NCBI GenBank assembly: GCA_002049455.2
Contig: KV918947.1
Location: forward strand, 62,001 to 126,000
Length of the DNA: 64,000 nucleotides
From: Porphyra umbilicalis
Lineage: Eukaryota > Rhodophyta > Bangiophyceae > Bangiales > Bangiaceae
Reading direction: 5' to 3'
This document shows, one piece after another, positions 44,299 to 55,302 of the stretch. The notes beneath the pieces are model-generated. The model was not told where the DNA came from. It did not search any database and saw nothing but the letters and a program-made list of their open reading frames with translations. The position numbers and the translations under genes were made by a program. Within the stretch, counting starts at the first letter, position 1; each line of letters starts with the position of its first letter.

Positions 44299-44619
44299 TA
44301 CAGTCATTGTGCGCTTGTAAAGCAGGGTGGAGCACTTTGTAGCCCACGTGATAATTTACAGCTGATTGGACAATCTGTTCCGAAACGACAACCACCCGAG
44401 GTGCTGATGACGCTCGATCGTGAATTTGAATCATAAATGGTGCAATAAGACACGGAAGGGCGTGGCAAGACTTGTTCCCCGTCCTTCACGAGGTGTTCCT
44501 GGGGGGGTAGGCAGGCAAATTTTGACAGACTTGAGGCAGCGGATTACTCGATCGCAGATCAGCTTTGAATCATCACTTCAAGTGCCATCAAGTGCGGTGG
44601 GCCCCGCACCGGAGCGATC
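44299..44619 (-). repeat. Dispersed 0.32-kb repeat, copy B
   Basis: Inverted counterpart of 36948-37258. The two copies enclose 7.0 kb that includes the pogo element. Confidence 0.85.
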
Positions 44620-45276
44620 GAGTTGCGCTCAGTTATAAAGCAGGGTACCTTATAAGCGGGACACATATAAATGCGCAATGACTGTACCGCCGAGTGGTCG
44701 CGTCCGTACGGCGAGCGACGGACACCGCCGGTACGTTCGCTTCGAAGCAAACGAACAAGTCTGACCTTCTGAGATTCTACAGGAGCATTGTTATGGATTT
44801 CTTGAACACGTGTCAATTACACAAGTACACTAAAACCGCGCGGAAATCAAACTGAAGCCTGCCCTAGGTTATCAAAGAAAAAAAATCGCCCCATAGCATG
44901 GGGACCTGGCCTCGTTCGAGGGCACCAGATGTCCCACGATGCCACCAAGGGGGGTAATCGTAGGGTTGCCCAGAGTAGCCTGCTCTGGGCAACCCTGAAC
45001 ATGGAAGTAGCATACGCCCTGGGCAACCCCTGAGACAGCGATCACATATATCAATTTTTTGGCAGGTCCTGATGCTCGACACTCGGCCCGATCGGGGCGA
45101 GGTCGCAAGCTCGGCGGGGTCAGCTCCGACCATTAGTGCTCGGGGGGATATCTGATTCAGGCGATAAAAGAGCCAGTCATGCCCTGGGTGCCGGCTGCCT
45201 GCATGCCGCCACCGGCGTGCCCACGAGCAGCCATGCCGCCGGCCCCACCCCATCGGCGGCCCAAGCGGCTGACTTG
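44620..45276. other. Intergenic stretch with small hairpins
   Basis: No gene. 44690-44760 again holds CGTACGG/CGTTCG-type words and a GTTCGCTTCGAAGC palindrome. A stronger hairpin is listed separately. Confidence 0.4.
44962..44996. repeat. Perfect 14-bp hairpin, 7-nt loop
   Basis: AGGGTTGCCCAGAG (44962-44975) is answered by its exact complement at 44983-44996. A third half-copy, CCTGGGCAACCCC, follows near 45020. Confidence 0.85.
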
Positions 45277-46697
45277 ATGGCTGCCGCCGCTCGCAGCGCG
45301 GCCGAAAGGCACGGGGACGTGTCGCCGCCGGCGGCCGTTCCGACAGCCGAACGGGCGGGGAACGCCGCCGCCGCCGCGGCCGCCGCCGCCACCACCGCTG
45401 CCGCGGGCTACCAAGCCACGCCGCGCGGCGCGCTTCCGGGGGGCGCCGCCCCGCCGGTGGGCGGGCGGGTGACGGCGGCGGCGAAGACGCCGCCGCCGCC
45501 GTCATCGACGGCGAGGCGGGGGTGGGGGTCAGCGTCCACCCCGCGGGCGGCGCCCGCACCGTGGGGGCGCCGGCCGCCCTCGCTCCTCCCTGACGTGGCA
45601 GTACACCCCGTCGCCAACCGCCTGCTGTCCCCGTGGGGCGTGGCCGCCGGGCGGCTCGGGGTGCTCGGCGCGGCCGTGGCGGCGCTCCCGCCGCCGGGCG
45701 GGGGGGAGGTGCTCGCCCTCGCCTCGTCGCATGGTCTTTACGACGTGCCGCTGACGGCGTTTCTGCTCTGCCACGCGGGCCACTGGCCGGCATTTGTGGG
45801 CGACGGGGGGGCGGCGGCGGCGGCGACGGCTGCGGTTGCCTCCGCGCTCGACCGCCTGCCGGCAGGTACGGCGGCGGCGGGGGTGCTGTCGCCGGCGGAC
45901 CTACCCGCCCGCCATATGCCGCCCGCGGGCAGGGGGTGGGAGGGAAGGGTGCCCCCCGCCACCCGCCGCCAGCGCGCGTCTTCGACTTGTTGGGCGGCGG
46001 CTCCGGCGCGGTCGTCGCCACGCTGTGTGCATTCGCGCCCGGCGGGGTGCTGGTGCTCGCACCGCCCCGCGGGGGCGGTGCGCCGCCGTCTGGCAACCGA
46101 AAGCTGCCGGCGGCGCCGCTCCGCGCCAGTGGCCTGCACGTGGTAGTTATCCCCGCCGACGGCGGACAATTCGTCGCCGGCGTGGCGTCGGCCACCTTCT
46201 TGAGCGAGACCGTGCCCGTGGCCGCCGTCTGCGTGCGGCAGGTGCCGCTAGCCGCCACGCCGCCAGTGCTGGCCGCCGCCGCGGAGGGCAACGGAGAGGA
46301 GGGGAGGGATCGTTCTCGTACCCCCCCCGCTGGGGGGCGGGGGCGCCCGCCCGGCCCACCCGCGGGCGTCGGGGGGGGCGGCCACCGGCCTGGCGCCCGC
46401 TTCGGCGGCCGTGGCGGGCGCGTGCGCCCGCAACAACAGCGACGGGAGCAACGAGGGCGGGGCGGGCGAGTGGCTCGACGCGCCCGCGTCGCCCAAACAG
46501 TCTCCATGCGCGAGCCCGTCCTTCTTTCCGCCCTCGCTCGCTCTCTGAGGCGCCGTTCGGGTGCGTCGTGGCGGCCGGCCGGCGCGGCGGGGGCCGGGGC
46601 GACGGCCGCGGCGGAGCGGCGGCTCCGTAGGGGGTGTGGTGGTCACTGCGCGTGGCTGCCCGACGCGGCCCGTGCGGCGGCGGTTGTGCGTGCGTGA
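45277..46697 (+). CDS. Hypothetical protein, two-part open frame broken once
   Basis: From ATG 45277 the first frame gives a low-complexity Ala-rich start and then an ordered stretch (VHPVANRLLSPWGVAAGRLG, EVLALASSHGLYDVPLTAFL, HWPAFVGDGG). Near 45930-45960, in a G-rich region, the reading moves to another frame continuing with ARVFDLLGGGSGAVVATLCA, GGVLVLAPPRGGG, RASGLHVVVIPADGGQFVAG and VPVAAVCVRQVPL. The alternating hydrophobic strands and Gly turns resemble a Rossmann-type (for example methyltransferase-like) fold, but I recognise no family. The last 100 residues to the stop at 46697 are Arg/Gly-rich and may be read-through. Confidence 0.45.
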
Positions 46698-48747
46698 GCG
46701 TGCCACAGCTTCCCTTCTCTCTGCCTCCCCCCGTCTCACGTCTGTGCGCGTGCGCACGCGCGCGTGCCTCGTCTGTTTTTTGTGTGCTAATCAGGCGCGC
46801 CCGACCAATGTGCACGTCGCGGGGGGGTGGTACCGGCCTGCTGCCGCGCCGCCCTTCCCCCCGCCGCACGCGGGAGCCCGGCGTGGGCGGCCGGCCCCCC
46901 GGGGCTGACGCCGACCGCGTCAGCGACACGCGCGGTGGGGGCTCCCCTGGGCGGCGCACGCCACCACCGCTGGGGCGCGGGGCAGGGCCGCCCGACGGCG
47001 GGGGCGGTGCCGGCTGAGCCCCACCCCATCGCGGGGCAGTGTCACCACCACTGCCCCGGCCCCAGCGGGTGGCGGCATGGTCGTCGCCCCCGCGGCGGGC
47101 TTCGCGGCCCCCGCCACCCCCACCGCGGCCACCAATCACGGATATAGAGCACCAGGCACACTGCCGGGGGTGGCCGCCCAGCCGGCGGAAGCCGGGCTGG
47201 GTGACCCAGGGGCGGCCATCGCCGCTCCGCAGAGCCGCCACTGCGCATCTGCGTTCTCGCGCGGCGCTGGGGCCCGTGAGGGGGCGGCAAGGAACGGTGC
47301 GTGCCCTGCCGCCGCCCTCACACCCGCCCCCCCCGGTGCCGTGGCACTAACAGCAGCGGTGGCGGTCGAATGCGGGACCGCTCGCTGCGCCGCGACCACC
47401 GGCGCCGCCTGCAGAGGCGCAGGCTGCCGCGCCGCCGGCGCCGCCCCGCAGTCGGCCGCAGTCGCCAGCAGGCCAACGGCGGCCGCGCCAGCCGCCGCCA
47501 CGGAATAAGGGGGGATCGCGGCGCGGGCGGCTGTGTTGGCAACCGCAGGGGGCACCGCGACCACGCCGCGGCAGCAGGTGTCACTCAATGCTCGCATGTC
47601 CGGTAAGGCACTGTTGCCGGATACATATCGGTGCAAAACAGCATGATGTTATGGGTTTCAGCCCATTCTGACTGCATAGGCGTGATCAGGGATGTCACTT
47701 TACCCAGACGGAATGATAGAGTCAAGCGCCGCACGACTTTTTTTTTTTTGGCTTACTACTGTCCCAAGACTGGTTGCTCTTCCTCACCGGGCATGCCCAT
47801 GGCATCCTCCGCGTGTCAGCAACAGGTTCGACAAGAAAAAAACACCATGTCACAATAGCCCGTGGAGCTTAAGTAGGATAGAGGACAGTCCCTGGTCACG
47901 TCGGTGTGCTCCGCATGGTACAACAAGGCCTCCCTCGTGCTCATATGACACCCATCCTGCTGCCCTTCACGCGTGCCCCGCGATCGATGTGAGCTTGGAA
48001 CGAAGTTGGTCCCAGTGAATCTTGTAGATTATTCTGGTTAGATGTCAAAAGTTTTCTGTTCAATGACTAGACGATATGCAGCCTGAGTACAGCACGACAC
48101 AACCGCAGCTCCTTGCATGAAACCACTATTGAGAGGCCTCAGAACGCCTGACGTTTGACTGACACGGCTCCCCAGAAGGCGACCATGCCACAAAATTCCA
48201 ATAAAAACACGTCGCGGGAAAGCTTTCATCTGAGCAGTATCTGATTGTCTGCTGATGGCCGCTTTTCGGTCGGTTAGCCACAACCTCTGGCGCACGGTCT
48301 CCTCCATGGTCTATCTGAGACGAGGGTGGCTGCCCGCACCCCGCCATTGTCTCACAGCCCCCCCCTCCCGACCCAGTATTCGAGCAAGTGAGAGCTCATG
48401 CGTTGGCACTATGGGGGAAGGAGCTGGGCGACGTAGACGAGTGAGCCAATTGGCGCCCCCTGAGCCCCAGAGTTGCAGACTTGACCCGCCCCAGCGCCCC
48501 CATTCCGCACGCCGCTCACCTCTCCCCAACCCCCCCCGAACCCCCCACCCAGCACCCCCCCCAGCATTGCCCCAATCCCCCCAAACCCCCCCCCCCACAC
48601 CCCCCAGAGAGCCCCCACGATCTCTTGTAGCCCCACGCACGATCTCTTGTACGTTGCCAGCTGATCGTTGTGGGTCGTTATTTCGAGATACTACGCCCCC
48701 CAATCGATCGATGCAACTGAGGCGACCATATGAATTTTATTCCCCAT
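46698..48747. other. Intergenic stretch, no supported gene
   Basis: 46,900-47,560 is GC-rich with Ala-rich frames on both strands, none convincing. 47,740-47,752 is a T run that could be the tail of a minus-strand retrocopy. 48,520-48,610 is C-rich. Nothing else recognised. Confidence 0.4.
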
Positions 48748-48814
48748 GCAGTAGCCCCAGTTGCCCACATTGTAGCCCCGGTTGCCCACAGTAGCCCCGG
48801 TTGGCCACAGTAGC
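48748..48814. repeat. Short tandem repeat of about 19-23 bp
   Basis: Three consecutive GTAGCCCCRGTTGCCCACA-like units plus a partial fourth. Confidence 0.8.
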
Positions 48815-49269
48815 CTCCTTCTTACACCAACCCTACGATTACCAGGGTTCATGCCACCATCACCCGGCGGGTGCATGGGTTGGCCCCGACGTCTCCCATG
48901 CCTGCGTTCGGGCGCATCGGCTTTCCATACGTCGAGGTGCAACCGACTGCAAATTGCTCTGGCACATGTATCCCGGCGGGTCTCTCGCGACAGTTGCCGG
49001 CCGCGGCGCCTGCTGCGCAAGTGCAGGCTGCGTGCGCGTGCGGGCCGCGGCCGGGATGCTGCACCCAAGAATCCGCGCACGGTTCTCAGCCACATCTGTG
49101 CCTCTCATGCAGCCCGATGTGTGCCAGGACCGCTGCTACCCACCGCTCGTAGCCATCGAGGGGCCGTGCACCTTGTCGACGCAACAAGTCGACGACGCTT
49201 TCATTGTCCGCCACCCGCGTGTCGACGCCGCCCCTCCCACTGCTCCCGCTCCCGCATCCACGCGACGTC

Positions 49270-50706
49270 ATGGCGCCGCCCGCGACACGTACACGGGGCG
49301 GGGGCGGCAAGCAGTCGACCAAGAAGATGGCCCTCTCCTGGCCGATGAAGCCGACGATGGGCGGCACTGGGACCCGGGCGGGGGTGAAGCGTGGCCGTGA
49401 CGGGGCGGCAGCATCTGCCGAGCCGCCGGCGCGGCGCCGCAGTCTGCGACTTTGTCGCTCTGCTCCCGGTTTCGAGGGCGAGTCTCCCTCCCCAAGGCCC
49501 AAGTCGCGGGTGAAGCGGCGCGCGTCGGCGGCGTCGGGGGCTGTTGCGGTAGTGGCCGATCCAGAGCCGCGGATGGGCGAGCTGTCGCTCCTCCCTATGG
49601 ACCTGCTGCTTCAAGTCGCCGGTAAGCTGCCTCCTGCTGACTTACTGGCTCTAGCCGCCACGTGCCGGGCCGCGCAGGCCATCCTGCGCCGCGCCGCGTG
49701 GGTCCGCGTCTTTGAGTGCGTTTGCCTTTCGACTGCCTGTCCCCGTCCTAAAAACAAGGCCAAGGTGTCCCCGGCGTCGCCAGATGGGGCAGTCGGCCCG
49801 CCCCGCCCGCTGGCCGGCGCAGCACGGGACCCCCGGATGTGGTACGTGGGCACTCATGGCTTTTCCGCAGCGGCCGCCGAGGCCGAGGCCCGCCGCATCA
49901 CGAAGCTGATCACACATATCGCGGCGACGGCAGACCGTGGCACGCTGGTGGGGGTGGACATCCTTGCCGAGCTCCGAGTGGCGGTCAAGGTCGGGTGGGC
50001 GGTGTGGCGAGGCACGAGCAAGGCGCTGCCCGTCAACCTGCTGGGCACTCGCATGAACCGGCCGCTGGCGCGCGGGGCCGACACGGTCGTCTACCGGGTG
50101 TTTCCCCGCAGCGTGGCCTGCATGTTCTGGAGCGTGGGGGAGAGCGACTTTGCTGCGGCACCGGAGGGTGGGAGTGGGGTTCCCGACAACGCCGCCTTGT
50201 CAACCGAGATGCGGACAGTCGGCGGTCTGACGCGCGCGGCGGTGCGCAAGAGCGGCGGCATAAAAGAGTTGCTCCGCAAGGCGGAAGTGCGAGTCTCCCG
50301 CAAGCAGATGGCCGAAGATCGGGCAGCGGCGAACATGGAGGTGATGCAGCGGCTGGCAGAGGAGCGCCGCCTCGGCCGCTTCCCGGGCGCCTTGCAAGTA
50401 GCCATCCACTCGGTGTCGACTATACAGCGGTTTGTTGCCGGCGGGTCGTCGCACACCGACTTCCGAGAGAAGTCGATGGCGGAGGCGTTGGACCGCGTGT
50501 CGGCTGCGTACGAGGCCCTCTCGCCAACCTTCTTGTACAAGGTCATGAAGCAGGACGGGGACGGACGATGGGTGTCGGTACGCCACTGGGGCTGGTACCG
50601 CTGCCTTGAACGGTGCGTGAATGCCGCCAGCGTCGCAGACGCAACCACGATGGCCATCGGCTATGAGCAGAGCAATAGCGCTGGCCATGTTTACCATGGA
50701 TGGTAG
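49270..50706 (+). CDS. F-box-domain protein
   Basis: 478 residues from ATG 49270; the open frame extends a little upstream without conserved sequence. An Arg/Ser/Ala-rich start with basic, NLS-like stretches (KSRVKRRAS) precedes an F-box at about 100-140: LSLLPMDLLLQVAGKLPPAD then LLALAATCRAAQAILRRAAW, the usual LPxDLLxxI...L...DLLxLAxTC pattern. F-boxes bind SKP1 in SCF ubiquitin ligases. The remaining 330 residues carry no repeats I recognise (no WD40, kelch or LRR) but look ordered (VYRVFPRSVACMFWSVGE, TFLYKVMKQDGDGRWVSVRH). The substrate side is therefore unknown. The frame is intact and has no long G runs, unlike several neighbours. Confidence 0.7.
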   Translation: MAPPATRTRGGGGKQSTKKMALSWPMKPTMGGTGTRAGVKRGRDGAAASAEPPARRRSLRLCRSAPGFEGESPSPRPKSRVKRRASAASGAVAVVADPEPRMGELSLLPMDLLLQVAGKLPPADLLALAATCRAAQAILRRAAWVRVFECVCLSTACPRPKNKAKVSPASPDGAVGPPRPLAGAARDPRMWYVGTHGFSAAAAEAEARRITKLITHIAATADRGTLVGVDILAELRVAVKVGWAVWRGTSKALPVNLLGTRMNRPLARGADTVVYRVFPRSVACMFWSVGESDFAAAPEGGSGVPDNAALSTEMRTVGGLTRAAVRKSGGIKELLRKAEVRVSRKQMAEDRAAANMEVMQRLAEERRLGRFPGALQVAIHSVSTIQRFVAGGSSHTDFREKSMAEALDRVSAAYEALSPTFLYKVMKQDGDGRWVSVRHWGWYRCLERCVNAASVADATTMAIGYEQSNSAGHVYHGW

Positions 50707-52887
50707 GGTAGATTGTGGCATTTGGAAGAGCCCTTCCAGCAGGTGCCTAAAGTCTATCTCATCTTATTAGTCCTATGGAAAAACGGCTCTGGTTTCGGCG
50801 CATGTACATCAATCGACCCCAAACTTCGTAGACGTATCAGAGGGTGGCCCTCGGGTTCTCAGAAGAAAAAACGGAGCACGAAGGGCAGCGCATCCCACCC
50901 GTTGATGCCCACTTCCGCATTCGTATTGATCAGGGGCATCCGATCCGCCCGATTCTCGACAGCACCCGATTTATGACTGACCAAATCGGGAGGAACGCAA
51001 GGACAGGGAGGCTACGTTTTCAGCCTCGTGGGCGAGATCTCGTGATGCCGCACGGAGAAGGAGCAAGGACGGTGACAGCTGACCAAAGGAAGAGAATTTT
51101 CGGTGAACAAGTATCTGAGAAGCGTCAGCAATATCAACTTACTGGCAGCGGCCTCCGACTGATGTGCACAGCTGGACGCCCACCGGCGTGGGCGGCATGC
51201 TGCCCTGGCTGTCGGCGCCGGCTGCCACCGCCCCCGCACGCGCGCCGTCTGAGCGCAGTGCCGCCTCCGTCCCCTGCCCCCCCCCCCCCCCACCCGCCCA
51301 CGCTCGGGCCCTTCTGGTGGTGGGCCGGCGCGGTTGGCCTGTGCGGGCTGTGGGGTCGGCAACGGGGCGGTGGATGTAGGCGCGGTGGCGGATACAATTG
51401 CGATCGCAGCGCCGCCGCCGGCAGTGGCGGGTGCAGCCGTGGCGCTGACGCCGCTTGCCACGGCGGGTGCGGCGCACGCGACCACGTCGGCGGTTGGCGC
51501 ACGCCCGTCGCCGGCGGCATCAGCCGCCGCGCTGAAGTGCAGTGCGGCGCTCGTCGCTTCCGGCGCGACGCTCGTCACCGCCGACGCAAAGCAACTGTAG
51601 TTGCGGAGCAGCTGTTCCCCCAACCTCCCCCCCACCCCCCCACGCCCCCCCCCCACATAGCGCTCCCCGGCGGCGCCGTTGCTTTTCTGGAGCGAATAGT
51701 CCGCTTCGGCCACCGGTGCAGTGGCACACACACGCTGCTCCACGACGGCGACCGCCGAAGGCACGACAGTGACGGCGGGGGAAGGGTGGGGGTTAGGTGT
51801 GCAATGGCGCTTGAGCCACTCAGAGAGGCTTTCGATGGCATTTCTGGATTTAATTTGGGAGTTCCCATGCACAGGCGCTCATTGGCTACTGACGAAGCGC
51901 GCGACTCGATGGCCTGCTGGATCTCGTGAGATCGAATCTCAAAAGTCGCGCAAGAGATCACACTTCTGGATGAGCGAATTTTTAAGTAGCCTCCCAATGT
52001 CAGGGGATCGCTTCAACGAAGCGCTTACGCTTCTTCTTGACATACTCTTTACGGACGTCTACCTTCGGCCAGTGGGATTGGAGCGCTGCGCAGAATAATG
52101 CACTCGAATGCACGAGGTATGTGAACATGGGACAAATGCGAGAAACGGTGCTGTGACCTCGTGCGGCTCGCCCAGTGTGCCGGAAGGCCTGAAAACGATG
52201 CGTCTGAGCCGTATCTTTTCGACATAGGTGTGCCGTTGAAGAGCTTCCTACAGAAGAATGCGTACCATTTCTTGCAGTAAAAAGGTTTGGGGGGTCTCTA
52301 TCCCTTGTGTGAAGACCGCTTGTCATTTGCGGTCGTAGCGGCGGAGTTCTGGTCTCTCCAAAAAAAGTGCGGTTCTCAGAGGACTAATAGAGTGAGACAG
52401 ACTTTAGGAGGGGGCCGAGGCGTGTCCGTTTCTTGATTCGGTTGCCATCTCTCATTGATTCTTGCCCAAGGTAGGCTGGCTCGTGGCGAATAGCTTTGCA
52501 GAACTGCCCGACGGTTTGCTTTGTTGACACAGCCCCATGGCAGCCTTTGCACGCGGCCAACTTGTTCCATGAGAGCGGCACGGACACGACAGGCGGCCAG
52601 CCTCGTCCACAGCTTGATGACCGACACTCGTGGAAGATCCCTCTGGATTCGCACGACACGTTGTTTCTGCCCTGCTCGGTTTGCCAATCATATTCGCGAC
52701 GCGTGGCGGACGAGACAGGCGCACTCGAGCAAGGGATCACACCGCCTTGGCTCTCGCAACGCACACGCCATACCTCCGTCACCGCACATCCGAGTGCTCT
52801 GACCGCACAGCTGGTTTCACGAACGCAACGGCCTACTCCGCGACTCCACCTCTCCATAGTTTTCTCTCCGGCGACCCGGCGTCCATC
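50707..52887. other. Intergenic stretch, no supported gene
   Basis: 51,150-51,720 is GC-rich with Ala-rich frames on both strands that could be a decayed gene; the rest is AT-richer. The last few hundred bases should contain the promoter and 5' UTR of the phosphoglycerate mutase gene. Confidence 0.4.
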
Positions 52888-54687
52888 ATGGCAGAGGCAC
52901 GCGGCTCCAGCTCCGGCTCTGGCTCCGACTCCGGCTCTGGCTCTGGCTCTGCGTGGAAGCTCAACCCGGCGGCCGGTTTCACCAAGCCCTCCGGTCCTGT
53001 GGCGCTGCTCATCCTGGACGGCGTCGGCCTCGGCCCCAAGGAGGAGTACAATGCCTTCCACACCGCCCGCACACCTTTCCTGGACAAGCTGATGGCGGGG
53101 ACTGCGCCCGACGGCAGCCGCGTGCTCACCGGCCGCCTCGACGCTAGCGGCAAGTCGGTCGGCCTGCCCGACATGGGGGACATGGGCAACTCGGAGGTCG
53201 GCCACAACGCCATTGGTGCCGGCCGCGTCTTTGACCAGGGCGCCAAGCTAGTCAACAACGCCTTTGCCGACGGCTCCTACGCCAAGGGCGACGTGTGGAA
53301 GTGGCTCGTCGAGCCGTGTGCCGGCGACGACAGCGGCACGCTGCATCTGATCGGCCTCTACTCGGACGGAAACGTGCACTCGCACGTCAACCACGTGACG
53401 CAGATGATCGAGGGCGCCATTGAGAAGGGCGTCAAGCGCATTCGCCTGCACATCTTGGCTGACGGCCGTGACGTCGGCGAGAAGTCGGCGCTCGACTACA
53501 TTGGGCCGCTCGAGAAGCGCCTCGACACCCTCCGCAAGGCCGGTACAGATGTGGAGGTGGCGTCGGGCGGTGGTCGGATGGTCGTCACCATGGACCGCTA
53601 CGAGGCCGACTGGGCCATTGTCCAGCGCGGCTGGGCGGCGCACGTTCTCGGCGACACGGACAAGAACGCGACCTTCCCGTCCGCGTCGGCGGCGGTGCAG
53701 CACTTTTACAACTCGGACCCCAAGATGACCGACCAGTACCTGCCACCGTTCGTGCTCGTCGACGGGGATGGCAAGGCCAAGGGGCCGATCCAGGACGGGG
53801 ACTCGGTGTTGTTTTGGAACTTCCGCGGTGACCGGGCGATTGAGATCTCGGTGGCGTTTGAGGCGCCGGAGGGGGAGTTCCCCCACTTTGACCGTGTCCG
53901 TGTGCCCGAGGTCCGCTACGCGGGGATGATGCAGTACGATGGGGACCGCGCGCTGCCCAAGCGCTTCCTCGTCGCGCCGCCCTCTATCGACCGCACGGTT
54001 GGGGAATACACGGTCAAGAACGGCTTCAAGCGATTCTCTATCTCCGAGACTCAAAAGTACGGCCACGTGACGTACTTTTACAACGGCAACCGGTCGTCCA
54101 AGTTTGACGAGTGCAAGGAGCTGTACGTGTGCATCCCGTCGTATCAGGAGCGGGAAGACACCCGCCCGTGGATGAAGTGCGCCGAGGTGACCGACGCGGC
54201 GATTGAGGGCCTCAAGACCTTCTCTCCTGACCTGATCGTGCTCAACTACCCCAACGGCGACATGTGCGGCCACACGGGCAGCACGACCGCCGCGCGGATG
54301 GGCATGGAAGCCATTGACCTGTGCCTCTCCCGCCTGGTGCCGGAGCTGCTCGCCGCGGGGGCGGTCATTATCATCTCGGCCGACCACGGCAACTGCGAGG
54401 GGATGGCCACCCTGGACAAGAAGACGGGCAAGCCCGTGCCCGGCACGCAGCCCGAGGGCTGGAAGCCCCTCACCTCCCACACCATGGAGCAGGTGCCGGT
54501 GTTGGTGTTCGGCGAGGGCGTCGACAAGCTCGAAATGAACGAGGAGGCTCGCTGGTCCGCGGACGCCCCGGAGTGCAAGGGGGCGGGTATCGTCAACCTG
54601 GGCGGGACGGTGCTCAACCTGCTCGGCTTGGAGGCGCCGCCGGATTTCCTGCCGAGCGTCGTCAAGCCGGCGGCCTCGTCGGCGTAG
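52888..54687 (+). CDS. 2,3-bisphosphoglycerate-independent phosphoglycerate mutase
   Basis: 599 residues, close to plant-type enzymes. Interconverts 3- and 2-phosphoglycerate in glycolysis/gluconeogenesis; two metal ions (Mn) and a phosphoserine intermediate. Start at ATG 52888, where a Ser/Gly-rich leader precedes the domain; the open frame continues upstream, but that part has no enzyme similarity. Visible motifs: ALLILDGVGLG with metal-binding D44; MGNSEVGHNAIGAGRV with the nucleophile S102; HILADGRDVGEKSA; FYNGNRSSKFD; ISADHGNCEGM with D499 and H500; HTMEQVPVLVFG. No clear plastid transit peptide, so probably cytosolic. Complete and unbroken. It converges with the SRPBCC gene on the other strand. 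Confidence 0.97.
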   Translation: MAEARGSSSGSGSDSGSGSGSAWKLNPAAGFTKPSGPVALLILDGVGLGPKEEYNAFHTARTPFLDKLMAGTAPDGSRVLTGRLDASGKSVGLPDMGDMGNSEVGHNAIGAGRVFDQGAKLVNNAFADGSYAKGDVWKWLVEPCAGDDSGTLHLIGLYSDGNVHSHVNHVTQMIEGAIEKGVKRIRLHILADGRDVGEKSALDYIGPLEKRLDTLRKAGTDVEVASGGGRMVVTMDRYEADWAIVQRGWAAHVLGDTDKNATFPSASAAVQHFYNSDPKMTDQYLPPFVLVDGDGKAKGPIQDGDSVLFWNFRGDRAIEISVAFEAPEGEFPHFDRVRVPEVRYAGMMQYDGDRALPKRFLVAPPSIDRTVGEYTVKNGFKRFSISETQKYGHVTYFYNGNRSSKFDECKELYVCIPSYQEREDTRPWMKCAEVTDAAIEGLKTFSPDLIVLNYPNGDMCGHTGSTTAARMGMEAIDLCLSRLVPELLAAGAVIIISADHGNCEGMATLDKKTGKPVPGTQPEGWKPLTSHTMEQVPVLVFGEGVDKLEMNEEARWSADAPECKGAGIVNLGGTVLNLLGLEAPPDFLPSVVKPAASSA

Positions 54688-55302
54688 CTGCCCCCGCGCC
54701 GCTGCTGCCGTGTCCCGCCGCTTGCAGTGTGGTGTGGCGCTCGAGCGGACCGACCCGTTTGGTTGTTTGAAGGTGTCGCAGCGTCACCGTGCCATTGGCG
54801 CCGCGCGTTTCTCGTCCAATCTGCGTTTGTTTTCGTAGTGATTTCTGCGCCTTTGTCTTTCTCGCTGTTAGTTCCTCGTCCTTGATTGTAGACCCAGTGC
54901 ATAGGGTTCTGTATCTTCTCTTGGACGCTGTAGCGGAAGCAGGCTCGAAGCCTCGGCACAAGCTAGGAAGGTGTGGCGATGACTGCGGCACAGCAAACAG
55001 GGGAACCTCCGGCTGCAGAGCCAGTGACTGCGGTTAGCTGGAAACAGCGGCGCTCGCCAGCCAGCCACGCGACATCCTCCACGGGTGGCAGAAAAGATTC
55101 AGAACAAGAAGCTGATCGTGTTCAAAAAAAAAAGCGCACACCACAGCGACACAACCCAACCAACGAGAAGAATGACGAGGAAGCCGACAAGCCGGCACAC
55201 AGATAAAAGATTGAAACAAAGAAGAAGAAAACACACACGTGGATAGAAACGCCCCCAGCGGCACGTACCTCGCGCCCCCCCCCCACCCCACACGACGGCC
55301 GC
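54688..55302. other. Intergenic stretch between converging genes
   Basis: 3' regions of the phosphoglycerate mutase (+) and SRPBCC (-) genes; no coding content. Confidence 0.6.

Noticed and set aside
47740..47752. T run as poly(A) tail of a minus-strand retrocopy
   Set aside because: No coding similarity next to it and no flanking duplication seen.
53248..54480. 410-codon antisense frame opposite phosphoglycerate mutase
   Set aside because: Shadow of a strongly conserved gene; no motifs of its own.
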